Positions 48,407 through 57,385 of a stretch of 64,000 nucleotides of DNA are shown here, piece by piece. Source of the DNA: Halopseudomonas xiamenensis (lineage in GTDB: Bacteria > Pseudomonadota > Gammaproteobacteria > Pseudomonadales > Pseudomonadaceae); the NCBI RefSeq assembly GCF_014219065.1, contig NZ_JACLGO010000005.1:62001-126000 (forward strand), given 5' to 3'. The position numbers were made by a program, and so were the translations under genes. Numbering within the stretch: position 1 is the first letter of the stretch; every line of letters starts with the position of its first letter. The notes under the pieces are model-generated. The model saw only the letters and a list, made by a program, of their open reading frames with translations, was not told the DNA's origin and ran no database searches.

Positions 48407-48991
48407 CTAAAGGAGACCGTAGGCAATCACCCCGCCAATCCCGAGCGTGGCAGCGTAGGCGATCAGTACCAGAACACCATCATGGGCAATACGCGCCAAC
48501 CCGAAACAGGTCAGCGACACGCCGGCACTGCTGGCGGCGAAGGGTATGGGTTCGAGCAGCGGCAGGGTGACTGCCAGCGCCAGGCAGACCAGGGCGATCG
48601 GCAGGCTGCCGGGACCATCCACCAGCAGCACCAGCCGCTGCTTCACGAACCTGTCGATAAAGCGGGCCGGGCGGCGCATCCAGGTCACTGCCTTGCTCAG
48701 CTTCTGCTGCTTGATCTTGCGCCGCAGGATCCAGCCCGGCAGCCAGATATGCCGTTTGTACACCAGCATCTGTATGGCGATCAGGAACACTGCCACCCCC
48801 ATGGTGGACGGCAGGCCGGGAATGCCGCTCAGCGGCGATACCAGGATGAGGCCGATCAACAGCAACAACGGGCCGAAGGAGCGGGTACCCACGCCCTCCA
48901 CCAGTTGGCCCATGGATACCGCCTGCTCCCCCTCGGCAGCTTGCTCCATACGGTCCAGCAGTTGTTCCAGGTTGCTCAGTTCCTGCGTCAC
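48407..48991 (-). CDS. ExoD family membrane protein
   Basis: A 194-residue protein of the ExoD family (exopolysaccharide synthesis, first known from Sinorhizobium). It begins VTQELSNLEQLLDRMEQAAEG, contains LLLIGLILVSPLSGIPGLPS, and has four or so hydrophobic helices. The start is GTG 48991, preceded by GGGAGGG; the frame is open upstream but that part is not family-like. It is separated from the oxidase-linked small membrane protein by 55 bp. The biochemical function is unknown. Confidence 0.85.
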   Translation of the reverse strand: MTQELSNLEQLLDRMEQAAEGEQAVSMGQLVEGVGTRSFGPLLLLIGLILVSPLSGIPGLPSTMGVAVFLIAIQMLVYKRHIWLPGWILRRKIKQQKLSKAVTWMRRPARFIDRFVKQRLVLLVDGPGSLPIALVCLALAVTLPLLEPIPFAASSAGVSLTCFGLARIAHDGVLVLIAYAATLGIGGVIAYGLL

Positions 48992-49046
48992 CGCGCCGCC
49001 CTCCCCTGCTGTGCAAAGGCTCCTGCCAACGGCCCACCGATCTGCT

Positions 49047-49388
49047 TCAGATACATGGCGGCAGAAACAGTATGGGCATCGCCACCGCCAGGGTGGCCAG
49101 CGCTGACAGCAGATACAGGCAGGCAGCGCTGCGCGCCATGAAGCGCTTGAGCGAATCACTGTCGGCGTGCCCCTGCCAACACCAGCGCGCGGCCCAGGCG
49201 AGCAACGCCACCACCACCAGGGTCAGCGGCAGCAACAACATGTTGATCCAGCTCAGGGCGCCGGCGGCCGGGTCCGGTGGGGCCAGCTTGCAGGCCACCG
49301 ACAGGCCGCCATACAGCACCACGAACCAGACCGCCCAGACGCTCAGGCCGAGAATCAGGTGCAGCGGATGCGTACGTGTTAATCCCAT
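49047..49388 (-). CDS. Small membrane protein of the cytochrome oxidase locus
   Basis: A 113-residue protein with three hydrophobic helices: about residues 10-32 (LILGLSVWAVWFVVLYGGL), 48-67 and 87-108. No cofactor motif is visible. It begins 9 bp downstream of the fused oxidase gene and so is probably co-transcribed. It may be a small accessory subunit or assembly factor; I cannot assign a family. Confidence 0.7.
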   Translation of the reverse strand: MGLTRTHPLHLILGLSVWAVWFVVLYGGLSVACKLAPPDPAAGALSWINMLLLPLTLVVVALLAWAARWCWQGHADSDSLKRFMARSAACLYLLSALATLAVAMPILFLPPCI

Positions 49389-49397
49389 GTCGCGCTC

Positions 49398-51899
49398 CTA
49401 CCAGGCCATCGGCAACAGGATGAAGGCAGCGAAGCCGAGCCAGAACACCCCCAGGGTATAGCTCCAGAACGGCTGCAGTACCTGCGGCTCATAGGGCAGC
49501 CGTACGCTGACATAGCCACGCTGCACACGCACCGCCTGCATGGCACTGAGCAATGCCGCCAACGCCCCGTGGAACAGCAGATAGCAGAGCATCACCGTCA
49601 GCACCGCGTCATAAGCCGAACCGGTCGGACTCAGTTCAGCCAGCAACAACACCCAGACCAGCAACAGCACATGCACCACGCCGAGTAATGCCACCAGCCA
49701 CAGGCCACCCGCCAGCTGGCTGGTGCTGCCGCGCTGCAGTTGCCGGTTCAGCCAGTGATAGAGCGCCACCGCCAGGCTCAGGCCGAGACCGCTGGCAAGC
49801 AGCAATGGCACATCGAGCGGCCCCTGCTCCGGCGCCTGCCATTGCGGCGCGGCGGTCCACAGGTAGAACCAGCCGAACAGCAGCGAGGCGTACAGCGAGC
49901 CGTTGGCCATGAGCGTCAGCAACATGCCCCAGCGCCCCGGCCCATCCAGGGTACGCGAATGCAGTGGCGGATCGCAGGGATCATCCGCCCGCAGCGGTGC
50001 GGCGCGTGGATGCCCACCGTTGTGCCAGCTCCAGCGCAACATGATGACGGTGCTGACCAGCACCGCAGCCAGCGCCAACCAGTAGCTCTTGAGCAGCAGC
50101 CCCAGGCATACCACCGTCAGCGCCAGCCCGGCCTGCAGCGGAATCCATGAGTTGCTCGGCAGATGTACCCGCTCGCGCAGCCGACCGCTCACCGCATCTG
50201 AGCCCCAGGTTTCCCGCAGCCCATGGTGGATGGTCGCCAGCGAATGCTCGCCGCGCTCGATCTCGTCGGGCAGCTGCGGGTTGTCCCACAGCGGGTGGCG
50301 GCTGCGAATGGTCGGCAGGCTGATGAAATTGTAGGTGGTCACCGGCATGGCCACCGCCCATTCCAGCGTATCCGCCGCCCAGGGATTGCGCGGCGCGCGC
50401 CGACCGAAGCGAAAGTGCATGCCGATATCGAGCAGGAACATGGCAATGCCGATGGCCATGATGAAGCCACCGATGGTCGACAGCAGGTTCAACCAGTCCC
50501 AACCCAGCCCCGCCTCGTAGGTGTACACCCGCCGCGGCATGCCCAGCAGCCCGGTCAGGTGCATCAGCAGGAAGGTGACGTTGAAGCCGATGAACACCAG
50601 CCAGAACGCCCAGGCACCGAGCACATTCGATGGCATGCGCCCGGAAACGTGAGGCAACCAGTAATACAGACCGGCAATCAGCGGGAACAGCATGCCACCG
50701 ACCAACACGTAATGCAGGTGGGCAACCACGAAGTGGGTGTCGTGCACCTGCCAGTTGAACGGCACCAGCGCCAGCATCACCCCAGTCAGGCCACCAGCGA
50801 CGAAGATGATCAGAAAGCCCAGTATCCACAGCATCGGCAGGTTCCACACCACCCGCCCGGTCCACAGCGTGGCCAGCCAGGCGAAGACCTGGATGGTGGT
50901 GGGGATCGCCACCAGCATGCTGGCCATGGAGAAGAAGGCCTGTGCCAGCTGTGGAATGCCGACGGTGAACATGTGGTGTACCCAGAGGCCGAAACTGATG
51001 AAGCCCATGACGATGACCGCCAGCACTATCCAGCGATAGCCGACGATCGGCCGCCGGGCGAACACCGGGATCAGCGTCGAGACGATGCCCGCCGCCGGCA
51101 GGAAGATGATGTACACCTCGGGATGGCCGAACAGCCAGAACAGGTGCTGCCAGAGCAGCGGATCGCCGCCACCGGCGACTTCGAAGAACACCATGCCGGC
51201 GGCCCGCTCCAGTTCCAGCAGGATGCTGGCAAGGATCAGCGGCGGAAAGCCGAATACGATCATCAGCGCCATGGCCAGGATATACCAGCAGAACAGCGGC
51301 ATCTGCCGTAGCGACATGCCGTTGGCACGGGTACGCAGGATCGACACGATCAGCTCGATGGCGCCGGTCATCGAGCTGATCTCGACGAAGGTGATGCCCA
51401 GCAGCCAGAAGTCCGACCCGGGGCCCGGCGAGAAGGTGCTGCTGCTCAGCGGCGTATACATGAACCAGCCCGAATCCGGGGCGATGTTCAGCAGCAGGCT
51501 GGAAAGGATGATCAGCCCGCCGAACAGGTAGCAGAAATAGCCCATGGCGCCGAGCCGCGGAAAGGCCAGGTCGCGCGCGCCGATCATCTTCGGCACCAGA
51601 TACATCGCCACGCCCTCCAGGATCGGGATGGCGAACAGGAACATCATCAAGGTCCCGTGCATGGTGAACAGCTGGCTGTACAGGTCAGCGCCGATGATGC
51701 TCTGCTCCGGCAGGGCCAGCTGGGTGCGCAGCAGCATGGCCAGCAGCCCACCGACCAGGAAGAAGAACAGCCCGGTAACGATGAAACGCAGGCCGACCGA
51801 GGTGTGGTTGACCGCCGCCAGGGCGCCGATGCCCGGCAGGTTGCCCCACACCCGGTCGAACTGTGCGTGCAATTGTGCGTTGTCCTGCTGCTCACTCAT
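49398..51899 (-). CDS. Cytochrome c oxidase, fused subunits I and III
   Basis: An 833-residue heme-copper oxidase polypeptide. Residues up to about 560 form subunit I: heme-ligand TMHGTLMMF, the CuB/Tyr box WLFGHPEVYI with the glutamate typical of A1-type oxidases, the CuB pair VHHMFTVG, and the heme ligands HDTHFVVAHLHYVLVG. A linker is followed by helices resembling subunit III (SLYASLLFGWFYLWTAAP and later segments). It reduces O2 to water and pumps protons. ATG 51899 (MSEQQDNAQLHAQFDRVWG); the start overlaps the coxB stop by 8 bp. No heme A synthesis or Cox11 gene is in view. Confidence 0.92.
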   Translation of the reverse strand: MSEQQDNAQLHAQFDRVWGNLPGIGALAAVNHTSVGLRFIVTGLFFFLVGGLLAMLLRTQLALPEQSIIGADLYSQLFTMHGTLMMFLFAIPILEGVAMYLVPKMIGARDLAFPRLGAMGYFCYLFGGLIILSSLLLNIAPDSGWFMYTPLSSSTFSPGPGSDFWLLGITFVEISSMTGAIELIVSILRTRANGMSLRQMPLFCWYILAMALMIVFGFPPLILASILLELERAAGMVFFEVAGGGDPLLWQHLFWLFGHPEVYIIFLPAAGIVSTLIPVFARRPIVGYRWIVLAVIVMGFISFGLWVHHMFTVGIPQLAQAFFSMASMLVAIPTTIQVFAWLATLWTGRVVWNLPMLWILGFLIIFVAGGLTGVMLALVPFNWQVHDTHFVVAHLHYVLVGGMLFPLIAGLYYWLPHVSGRMPSNVLGAWAFWLVFIGFNVTFLLMHLTGLLGMPRRVYTYEAGLGWDWLNLLSTIGGFIMAIGIAMFLLDIGMHFRFGRRAPRNPWAADTLEWAVAMPVTTYNFISLPTIRSRHPLWDNPQLPDEIERGEHSLATIHHGLRETWGSDAVSGRLRERVHLPSNSWIPLQAGLALTVVCLGLLLKSYWLALAAVLVSTVIMLRWSWHNGGHPRAAPLRADDPCDPPLHSRTLDGPGRWGMLLTLMANGSLYASLLFGWFYLWTAAPQWQAPEQGPLDVPLLLASGLGLSLAVALYHWLNRQLQRGSTSQLAGGLWLVALLGVVHVLLLVWVLLLAELSPTGSAYDAVLTVMLCYLLFHGALAALLSAMQAVRVQRGYVSVRLPYEPQVLQPFWSYTLGVFWLGFAAFILLPMAW

Positions 51900-52602
51900 C
51901 GCCAGTCGCTCCTTCCAGCCAGGCAGCGTACTCACTCGGCGCATGGGCCCGGACGGTGAATTTCATGTGTGCATGCCCGATACCGCAGAACTCCGCGCAC
52001 TGGCCGTGGTACAGCCCCGGCTCGTCGGCCTGCAGACGCAGCACATTGGTGCGCCCCGGCAGCATGTCCAGCTTGCCGCCCAGGCGCGGCACCCAGAAGG
52101 AGTGAATGACGTCGTCGCTGGTCAGGTGCAGGTCCACCGGCGTGCCGGCCGGGATATGCAGCTCGTCGCGCAGGCGGATGCCACTGTCAGGATAGCTGAC
52201 GTCCCACCACCATTGGCGGGCGGTGACGTCGATGCGCACCACCTCGCTATCAGCCAGCGGCAGGGGCAGCATGCGGTGGCCGATGGGAATGCCGAACGCC
52301 AGCAGCAGGGTGATGCTGGTCACCGGCAGAACCAGCCCACCACCGATGATCCAGCGGTTGTGCACCCGCCGCGCCTGCTCCTGCGACCACTGGCGCGGAC
52401 GGCGACGCAGGGCATACAGCCACAGGCTTACCACCGCAATCAGGGTGACCGTGGCGAAGCCGACCATCGCCCACCACAATCCGGCCGCGCCGGCAGCGGA
52501 AGGCCCGGCCGGGTCGAGTGCGGAATAGGGTCCGCTGCAGCCGCCCAATAATGCTGCCAGGCCGGTCAGGCCAGTGGCTGCTACGCTTGAGGCATACCGC
52601 TT
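51892..52602 (-). CDS. coxB: Cytochrome c oxidase subunit II (lipoprotein), 5' end unresolved
   Basis: Subunit II carries the CuA centre that receives electrons from cytochrome c. The CuA ligands are in GQCAEFCGIGHAHMKF, with the earlier histidine in SDDVIHSFWVP, and an aromatic patch ARQWWWDVSYPD. Two TM helices follow a lipoprotein signal, LAALLGGC, with C at 52537-52539. No ATG, GTG or TTG precedes the signal in frame before the divergent DUF2231 gene; the end given (52602) is where homology-like sequence begins (KRYASSVAATGLTG). The nearest ATG, 52592-52594, is out of frame and meets TAG after four codons. There is no fused cytochrome c domain. Confidence 0.85.
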   Translation of the reverse strand, partial: KRYASSVAATGLTGLAALLGGCSGPYSALDPAGPSAAGAAGLWWAMVGFATVTLIAVVSLWLYALRRRPRQWSQEQARRVHNRWIIGGGLVLPVTSITLLLAFGIPIGHRMLPLPLADSEVVRIDVTARQWWWDVSYPDSGIRLRDELHIPAGTPVDLHLTSDDVIHSFWVPRLGGKLDMLPGRTNVLRLQADEPGLYHGQCAEFCGIGHAHMKFTVRAHAPSEYAAWLEGATGDE

Positions 52603-52644
52603 GTGTGCGTGTGACGCGGACCTTGGTTCAGGAGAGAGTCGTGC

Positions 52645-53124
52645 ATGATGAATGAATCCATCGCCAGCAAGATGTCGATCGGTGGCCACCCGATCCATCC
52701 GATGCTGATCCACTTCCCGGTGGCCGCCCTGATCGGCCTGATCGGCACCGATCTGGCCTACGCCCTGACCGCGGATTATTTCTGGGCCCGTGCCGGCCTG
52801 TGGCTGGCTGGCGTGGGTACGCTCGGTGGCTGGCTGTCGGGCAGCGTCGGCCTGCTCGACCTGCTGATAGTCCCGCAGATTCGTCGGCTGATCACCGCCT
52901 GGTGCCACGCGGTACTGGCCGTCATGCTGTTGTCGCTGGCATCGCTGAACTGGTTGCTGCGCATCGGCGCAGCGGAGCAGGCCATCCTGCCCTGGGGGCT
53001 GTACCTGTCGCTGCTCAGCGGTCTGGCGATTGCCGCCACCAGTTTCCTCGGTGGGCAATTGGTGTACGACCATGCAATTGGCGTGGACTTCGAGGAAGCC
53101 CCCGAACCGCCTCAGCCCGAATGA
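52645..53124 (+). CDS. DUF2231 membrane protein
   Basis: A 159-residue protein with four TM helices. It begins MMNESIASKMSIGGHPIHPMLIHFPVA; the GGHPIHPMLIHFP motif is the DUF2231 hallmark, with histidines that could bind metal or heme. AGGAGAG lies about 10 bases upstream of the ATG. It is divergent from coxB and faces the CopD-like gene, a placement common beside this type of oxidase locus. The function is unknown. Confidence 0.85.
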   Translation: MMNESIASKMSIGGHPIHPMLIHFPVAALIGLIGTDLAYALTADYFWARAGLWLAGVGTLGGWLSGSVGLLDLLIVPQIRRLITAWCHAVLAVMLLSLASLNWLLRIGAAEQAILPWGLYLSLLSGLAIAATSFLGGQLVYDHAIGVDFEEAPEPPQPE

Positions 53125-53150
53125 GCGACGCCAGCGTGACACTGGCGGGC

Positions 53151-53585
53151 TCATAGCGGCAACTCCAGCATAGGCTTGGCCAGCACCAGCCAGAGAATCA
53201 GCACCAGCAAGCAACAAAGCACCGCCCCGGCGGCGAGGCACCAGCCCCGCAAGGGCTTCTCACCGCCGCGTTCCATCCGCAGCACCAGCAAACCGATCAG
53301 CACATGGCATAACACCAGCGCGGTCACCGCCGTCAGCTTGAGGATCAGCCAGCCATCGACGGTCCGGTCCACGACGAAGACCAGGGTGCCGGCAATGATC
53401 GCCAGCAGCGCCGCGGGGGTGGCAATCCGGGTGAAGACGAAACGCTCGATCGAGTTATGCGGATTGCTGCGCACTATCATGCTGGAACCACGACCACTGT
53501 GGCTGGCAATCAAGGCAGGCAGGTACAGCAACGCCGCTATCCAGAACACCAGCGCCATGATGTGCAATACCAGAAACCAGAGCAT
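53151..53585 (-). CDS. CopD/HemJ-like four-helix membrane protein
   Basis: A 144-residue protein with four TM helices. It begins MLWFLVLHIMALVFWIAALLYLPALI, as in CopD-like and HemJ-like (UPF0093) proteins, where the histidine in the first helix is conserved. Relatives act as copper importers or as protoporphyrinogen oxidase; either would fit next to a heme-copper oxidase. The sequence does not decide between them. Confidence 0.75.
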   Translation of the reverse strand: MLWFLVLHIMALVFWIAALLYLPALIASHSGRGSSMIVRSNPHNSIERFVFTRIATPAALLAIIAGTLVFVVDRTVDGWLILKLTAVTALVLCHVLIGLLVLRMERGGEKPLRGWCLAAGAVLCCLLVLILWLVLAKPMLELPL

Positions 53586-53710
53586 TCGGAGTCAACTCCT
53601 GTCATCTCACGAGGTGATCGCCCTGGCGACAGAGCGAAGCTAACAGTGGGACAACAGGAATCTGCGGTTTGCACAACCGATCTTGCACACAAGGACGGCA
53701 TCACAAATGA

Positions 53711-53743
53711 CAACGGCACCCGACTGTGGGTCGAGTGCCGTTG
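53711..53743 (-). terminator. Hairpin downstream of thrC
   Basis: CAACGGCAC (53711-53719) and GTGCCGTTG (53735-53743) pair perfectly, and an inner CGAC/GTCG extends the stem. It lies 37 bases beyond the thrC stop. Only short T-runs follow on the minus strand. The rest of the 194-bp spacer to the CopD-like gene shows nothing I can name. Confidence 0.55.
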
Positions 53744-53779
53744 GCGTGGTGCTGTAGTGGGCCTCGCGGCCCGGCAGGG

Positions 53780-55186
53780 TTACAACGGCTTGCCGCGGTT
53801 GCCGTGGGCGGCAACGAACTGCTGGATATCGGTGAGGCTGTTGGGCAGCACCGTGCAGCGCTCCTCCCGCTCGAACAGGTCGGCCAGGTGCGCCGGCAGT
53901 TGCGGCTCCTGGACCTGCGCCTTGCGCACCGCCTCGGGGAACTTGACTGGATGCGCGGTGCCCAGGGTGATCATCGGTGTGACCATGCTGCGCCGGCACT
54001 CGCGGGCCGCCCGTACACCAATCGCGGTATGCGGGTCGAGCAGCTCGCCGCACTCGCGGTAGACCTCGGCGATGGTCGCGCAGGTGGCCTCGTCATCCAC
54101 TGCCAGCGAGTCGAACAGACGCCGGGCTTCGGTCCAGCGCTCCGGCTCCACCGACAGCTTGCCGCTCTGGCGAAAGTTGTCCATCAGCTCCTTGACCAGC
54201 GCACCGTTGCGACCGTGCAGGTCGAACAGCAGGCGCTCGAAGTTGGACGACACCATGATATCCATCGACGGCGACAGCGACGGGTGCAGGGTGTCCTTGT
54301 CGTACTGGTTGCCGCTCATGAAGCGGTGCAGGATATCGTTGCGGTTGGTGGCCACCACCAGTTGGCTGATCGGCAGCCCCATGTTGCGCGCCAGGTAGCC
54401 GGCGAAGATATCGCCGAAGTTACCGGTCGGCACTGAGAACGCCATGGAGCGCTGCGGGCCGCCCAGCTGCAGGGCAGCATGGAAGTAGTAGACGATCTGC
54501 GCCATGATCCGCGCCCAGTTGATCGAGTTGACCGCGACCAGGCGGTTGCCCTTGAGGAAGCCCTGGTCGGCGAAGCTGGCCTTGACCATCTCCTGGCAGT
54601 CGTCGAAGTTGCCTTCGATGGCGATGTTGTGGATGTTGTCGCCGGCGATAGTGGTCATCTGTCGGCGCTGCACTTCCGACACCCGGTTGTGCGGGTGCAG
54701 GATGAAGATATCCACGCTGTCGCAACGGCGGCAGCCTTCGATGGCCGCTGAGCCAGTATCACCGGAGGTGGCCCCGAGGATCACCGCCCGTTCGCCGCGC
54801 TTGGTCAGGAAGTGATCCAGCAGGCGACCCAGCAGTTGCAGGGCAAAGTCCTTGAACGCCAGGGTCGGGCCGTGGAACAGCTCCAGCACCCACTCGTTGG
54901 CGTTCAGCTGGCGCAGCGGCGCCACCGCGTTGTGCGCGAAGACGCCGTAGGTATCCTGCAGGATGGCCTTGAAATCGGCATCGGAAATGCTCTCGGCAAC
55001 GAACGGGCGCATCACGTTGAAGGCCAGTTCGTGGTACGGCAGGCCGGCCCAGGAGGCAATCTCTTCCTGGGTAAAGCGCGGCAGGTTCTCCGGCACATAC
55101 AGGCCGCCGTCGGACGCCAGTCCGGCGAGCAGCACTTCTTCGAAATTGAGGGCCGGTGCCTGGCCGCGGGTACTTATATAACGCAT
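53780..55186 (-). CDS. thrC: Threonine synthase
   Basis: A 468-residue PLP enzyme converting O-phosphohomoserine to threonine. It belongs to the long, E. coli-like class: N-terminal MRYISTRGQAPALNFEEVLL, the PLP lysine in LAFKDFALQLLG, and GATSGDTGSAAIEG. It follows hom by 35 bp; hom-thrC is the classical pseudomonad threonine branch. Confidence 0.97.
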   Translation of the reverse strand: MRYISTRGQAPALNFEEVLLAGLASDGGLYVPENLPRFTQEEIASWAGLPYHELAFNVMRPFVAESISDADFKAILQDTYGVFAHNAVAPLRQLNANEWVLELFHGPTLAFKDFALQLLGRLLDHFLTKRGERAVILGATSGDTGSAAIEGCRRCDSVDIFILHPHNRVSEVQRRQMTTIAGDNIHNIAIEGNFDDCQEMVKASFADQGFLKGNRLVAVNSINWARIMAQIVYYFHAALQLGGPQRSMAFSVPTGNFGDIFAGYLARNMGLPISQLVVATNRNDILHRFMSGNQYDKDTLHPSLSPSMDIMVSSNFERLLFDLHGRNGALVKELMDNFRQSGKLSVEPERWTEARRLFDSLAVDDEATCATIAEVYRECGELLDPHTAIGVRAARECRRSMVTPMITLGTAHPVKFPEAVRKAQVQEPQLPAHLADLFEREERCTVLPNSLTDIQQFVAAHGNRGKPL

Positions 55187-55221
55187 CTGTTCAAACCTTC
55201 GGTCTGAGCTTCAAGCTCGGG

Positions 55222-56529
55222 TTAATCCAGGTGTTCCACACGGATCCGCATCAGCGGGCTGCTGACTTCATCCAGCGCTTCCAGCGCAGCGATAGCCTCG
55301 TTCATGCTCTTCTCGCGTACGCGGTGGGTGAGAATGATGATGGGTACCAGACCGTCCTGCTCTTCCACATCCTTCTGCATGATCGATTCGATATTGATGC
55401 CGCGCTCGGACAGGATGCTGGCCACCCGCGCCAGCACACCGGGACGATCCTGGGCATGCAGACGCAGGTAGTAGGCGGTTTCCACCTCGCCTACTGGCAG
55501 GACCGGCAGGTCCGACAGGGTCTCGGCGCGGAACGCCAGGTGCGGCACGCGGCTTTCCGGCTCGCAGGTCACCGCCCGTGCCACATCGATGATGTCGGCT
55601 ACCACCGCCGAGGCGGTCGGCTCAGCGCCGGCGCCGGCGCCGTAGTACAGGGTCGAACCCACCGCATCGCCGTTGACCATCACCGCGTTCATTACGCCAT
55701 GTACATTGGCCAGCAAGCGGTCCGCCGGGATCAGCGTCGGGTGCACGCGCAGCTCGACGCCCTTCCCGGTACGCCGGGCGATACCCAGGTGCTTGATGCG
55801 ATAACCGAAGGCCTCGGCGTAGTGCACGTCCGCCGTGGTCAGCTGGGTGATGCCTTCGGTGTAGGCCTTGTCGAACTGCAGCGGGATACCGAAGGCGATG
55901 GAAGCCAGGATCGTCAGCTTGTGCGCCGCGTCGATGCCTTCCACGTCGAAGGTCGGATCAGCCTCGGCATAGCCCAGCGCCTGGGCTTCGGCCAGTACGT
56001 CCGGGAAGGCACGGCCCTTGTCGCGCATCTCGGTGAGGATGAAGTTGCCGGTACCGTTGATGATACCCGCCACCCACTGCACGCGGTTGGCCGCCAGGCC
56101 TTCGCGCAGCGCCTTGATGATCGGGATGCCACCGGCGACCGAGGCCTCGTAGGCAACCATGACACCCTTGTCCCGGGCGGCGGCGAAGATCTCGTTGCCA
56201 TGTACGGCGATCAGCGCCTTGTTGGCGGTGACCACATGCTTGCCGTTGGCGATGGCCTGCATGACGATCTCCAGGGCCAGGCCGTAACCACCGATCAGCT
56301 CGACGATGATATCGATGTCGGGGTTGTTGACCAGTGCCAAGGCGTCGTCACAGACCTGGACGTTGTCACCGATGTTGCAGGATGGGTTCGGGTGCCGGGT
56401 GGCAATATGGGTCACCTCGATCGCCCGGCCTGCCCTGCGGGCAATCTCCTCGGCGTTGCGCTGCAGAACATTGAAGGTGCCACCGCCGACGGTGCCCAGA
56501 CCACATATACCCACTTTGACCGGTTTCAA
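55222..56529 (-). CDS. hom: Homoserine dehydrogenase
   Basis: A 435-residue NAD(P)H enzyme reducing aspartate semialdehyde to homoserine. The Rossmann motif is VGICGLGTVGGGTFNVL; the catalytic domain has AYEASVAGGIPIIKALREGL and ANRVQWVAGIINGTGNFIL. A C-terminal ACT domain (LRLHAQDRPGVLARVASILSERGINIES) suggests feedback by threonine. It is monofunctional, without an aspartokinase fusion. It lies 77 bp after dsbC and before thrC. Confidence 0.97.
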   Translation of the reverse strand: MKPVKVGICGLGTVGGGTFNVLQRNAEEIARRAGRAIEVTHIATRHPNPSCNIGDNVQVCDDALALVNNPDIDIIVELIGGYGLALEIVMQAIANGKHVVTANKALIAVHGNEIFAAARDKGVMVAYEASVAGGIPIIKALREGLAANRVQWVAGIINGTGNFILTEMRDKGRAFPDVLAEAQALGYAEADPTFDVEGIDAAHKLTILASIAFGIPLQFDKAYTEGITQLTTADVHYAEAFGYRIKHLGIARRTGKGVELRVHPTLIPADRLLANVHGVMNAVMVNGDAVGSTLYYGAGAGAEPTASAVVADIIDVARAVTCEPESRVPHLAFRAETLSDLPVLPVGEVETAYYLRLHAQDRPGVLARVASILSERGINIESIMQKDVEEQDGLVPIIILTHRVREKSMNEAIAALEALDEVSSPLMRIRVEHLD

Positions 56530-56606
56530 ACCAAGCCCCCACGTTTATCCATGTTGTAGTAACTGTATGTTGTAACTGCGTTGCTCAGCCCACCAGCGGT
56601 GAGCCG

Positions 56607-57329
56607 CTACTTGTTGTTGGCAATGGCCTCTTGCGCCAGCGCCTGGGCCGGCTTGTAGCCGGGCACCAGGGTGCCATTGGCCATGAAGATCGCCGGCGTG
56701 CCCTGCACACCCACCTGGCCACCCAGTTGATACTGCTCGGCCACCGGGTCGTCGCAGGTGGCCGGGGTCACCGACTTGCCCTGCTTGGCGCGGGTCATGG
56801 CGCTCTGGCGGTCGTCCGCACACCAGATCGAGCGCATGACCTCGGCGGTCTTGCTGTCAGCCCCGGCACGCGGGAACGCCGCATAGCGCACCTCGATGCC
56901 CAGCGCGTTCAGATCGCCGATTTCCTCATGCAGCTTGCGGCAATAACCGCAATCCACATCGGTGAACACGGTGATGTGCGTTTTCGGCTGTTCGGGAGCA
57001 AAGACCACCAGCTCCTCGGTCGGGATACCATTGATCACCTCGCCAATGGCCTTGGCCTCGACCTCGGCGGTCAGGTTGCGCGGCTGGCCACCATTGACCG
57101 CGATCATCGCGCCCTGAAACAGATAACTACCATCGGCGCTGCCATACAGCACCCGTCCGTTCTGCAGCTGGATCTGATACAGACCGCTGACCGGCGTCTC
57201 GGAAATGCTCGAGACCGACATCGGAAAGTTCAGACTGTCCAGACTCTGGCGAATGTTCTGTTGTGCATCCGCCCAGGACTGGGCCGCGCACAGGGTCAGC
57301 AGGCCAACTGCCAAGTGTTTCAGTCGCAT
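56607..57329 (-). CDS. dsbC: DsbC, periplasmic disulfide isomerase
   Basis: A 240-residue periplasmic thioredoxin-fold isomerase. A signal peptide covers about 1-20 (HLAVGLLTLCAAQSWA), then a dimerisation domain, then the active site C127-GY-C130 in TDVDCGYCRKLH and the cis-proline loop VQGTPAIFM. A second cysteine pair, C163-type, is present in SIWCADD and PATCDD. ATG 57329 is chosen; the frame upstream overlaps xerD. The xerD-dsbC-hom-thrC order is typical of pseudomonads. Confidence 0.96.
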   Translation of the reverse strand: MRLKHLAVGLLTLCAAQSWADAQQNIRQSLDSLNFPMSVSSISETPVSGLYQIQLQNGRVLYGSADGSYLFQGAMIAVNGGQPRNLTAEVEAKAIGEVINGIPTEELVVFAPEQPKTHITVFTDVDCGYCRKLHEEIGDLNALGIEVRYAAFPRAGADSKTAEVMRSIWCADDRQSAMTRAKQGKSVTPATCDDPVAEQYQLGGQVGVQGTPAIFMANGTLVPGYKPAQALAQEAIANNK

Positions 57330-57385
57330 ATATCGATCCCTAACAGATCCTGAAAGACTGGCAAGCTTAACATGAAACCCGCTTC

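Noticed and set aside
52645-53241. Long open frame extending coxB upstream across the DUF2231 gene
   Set aside because: The extension is antisense to a convincing DUF2231 protein, is glutamine-rich and lacks any oxidase similarity.
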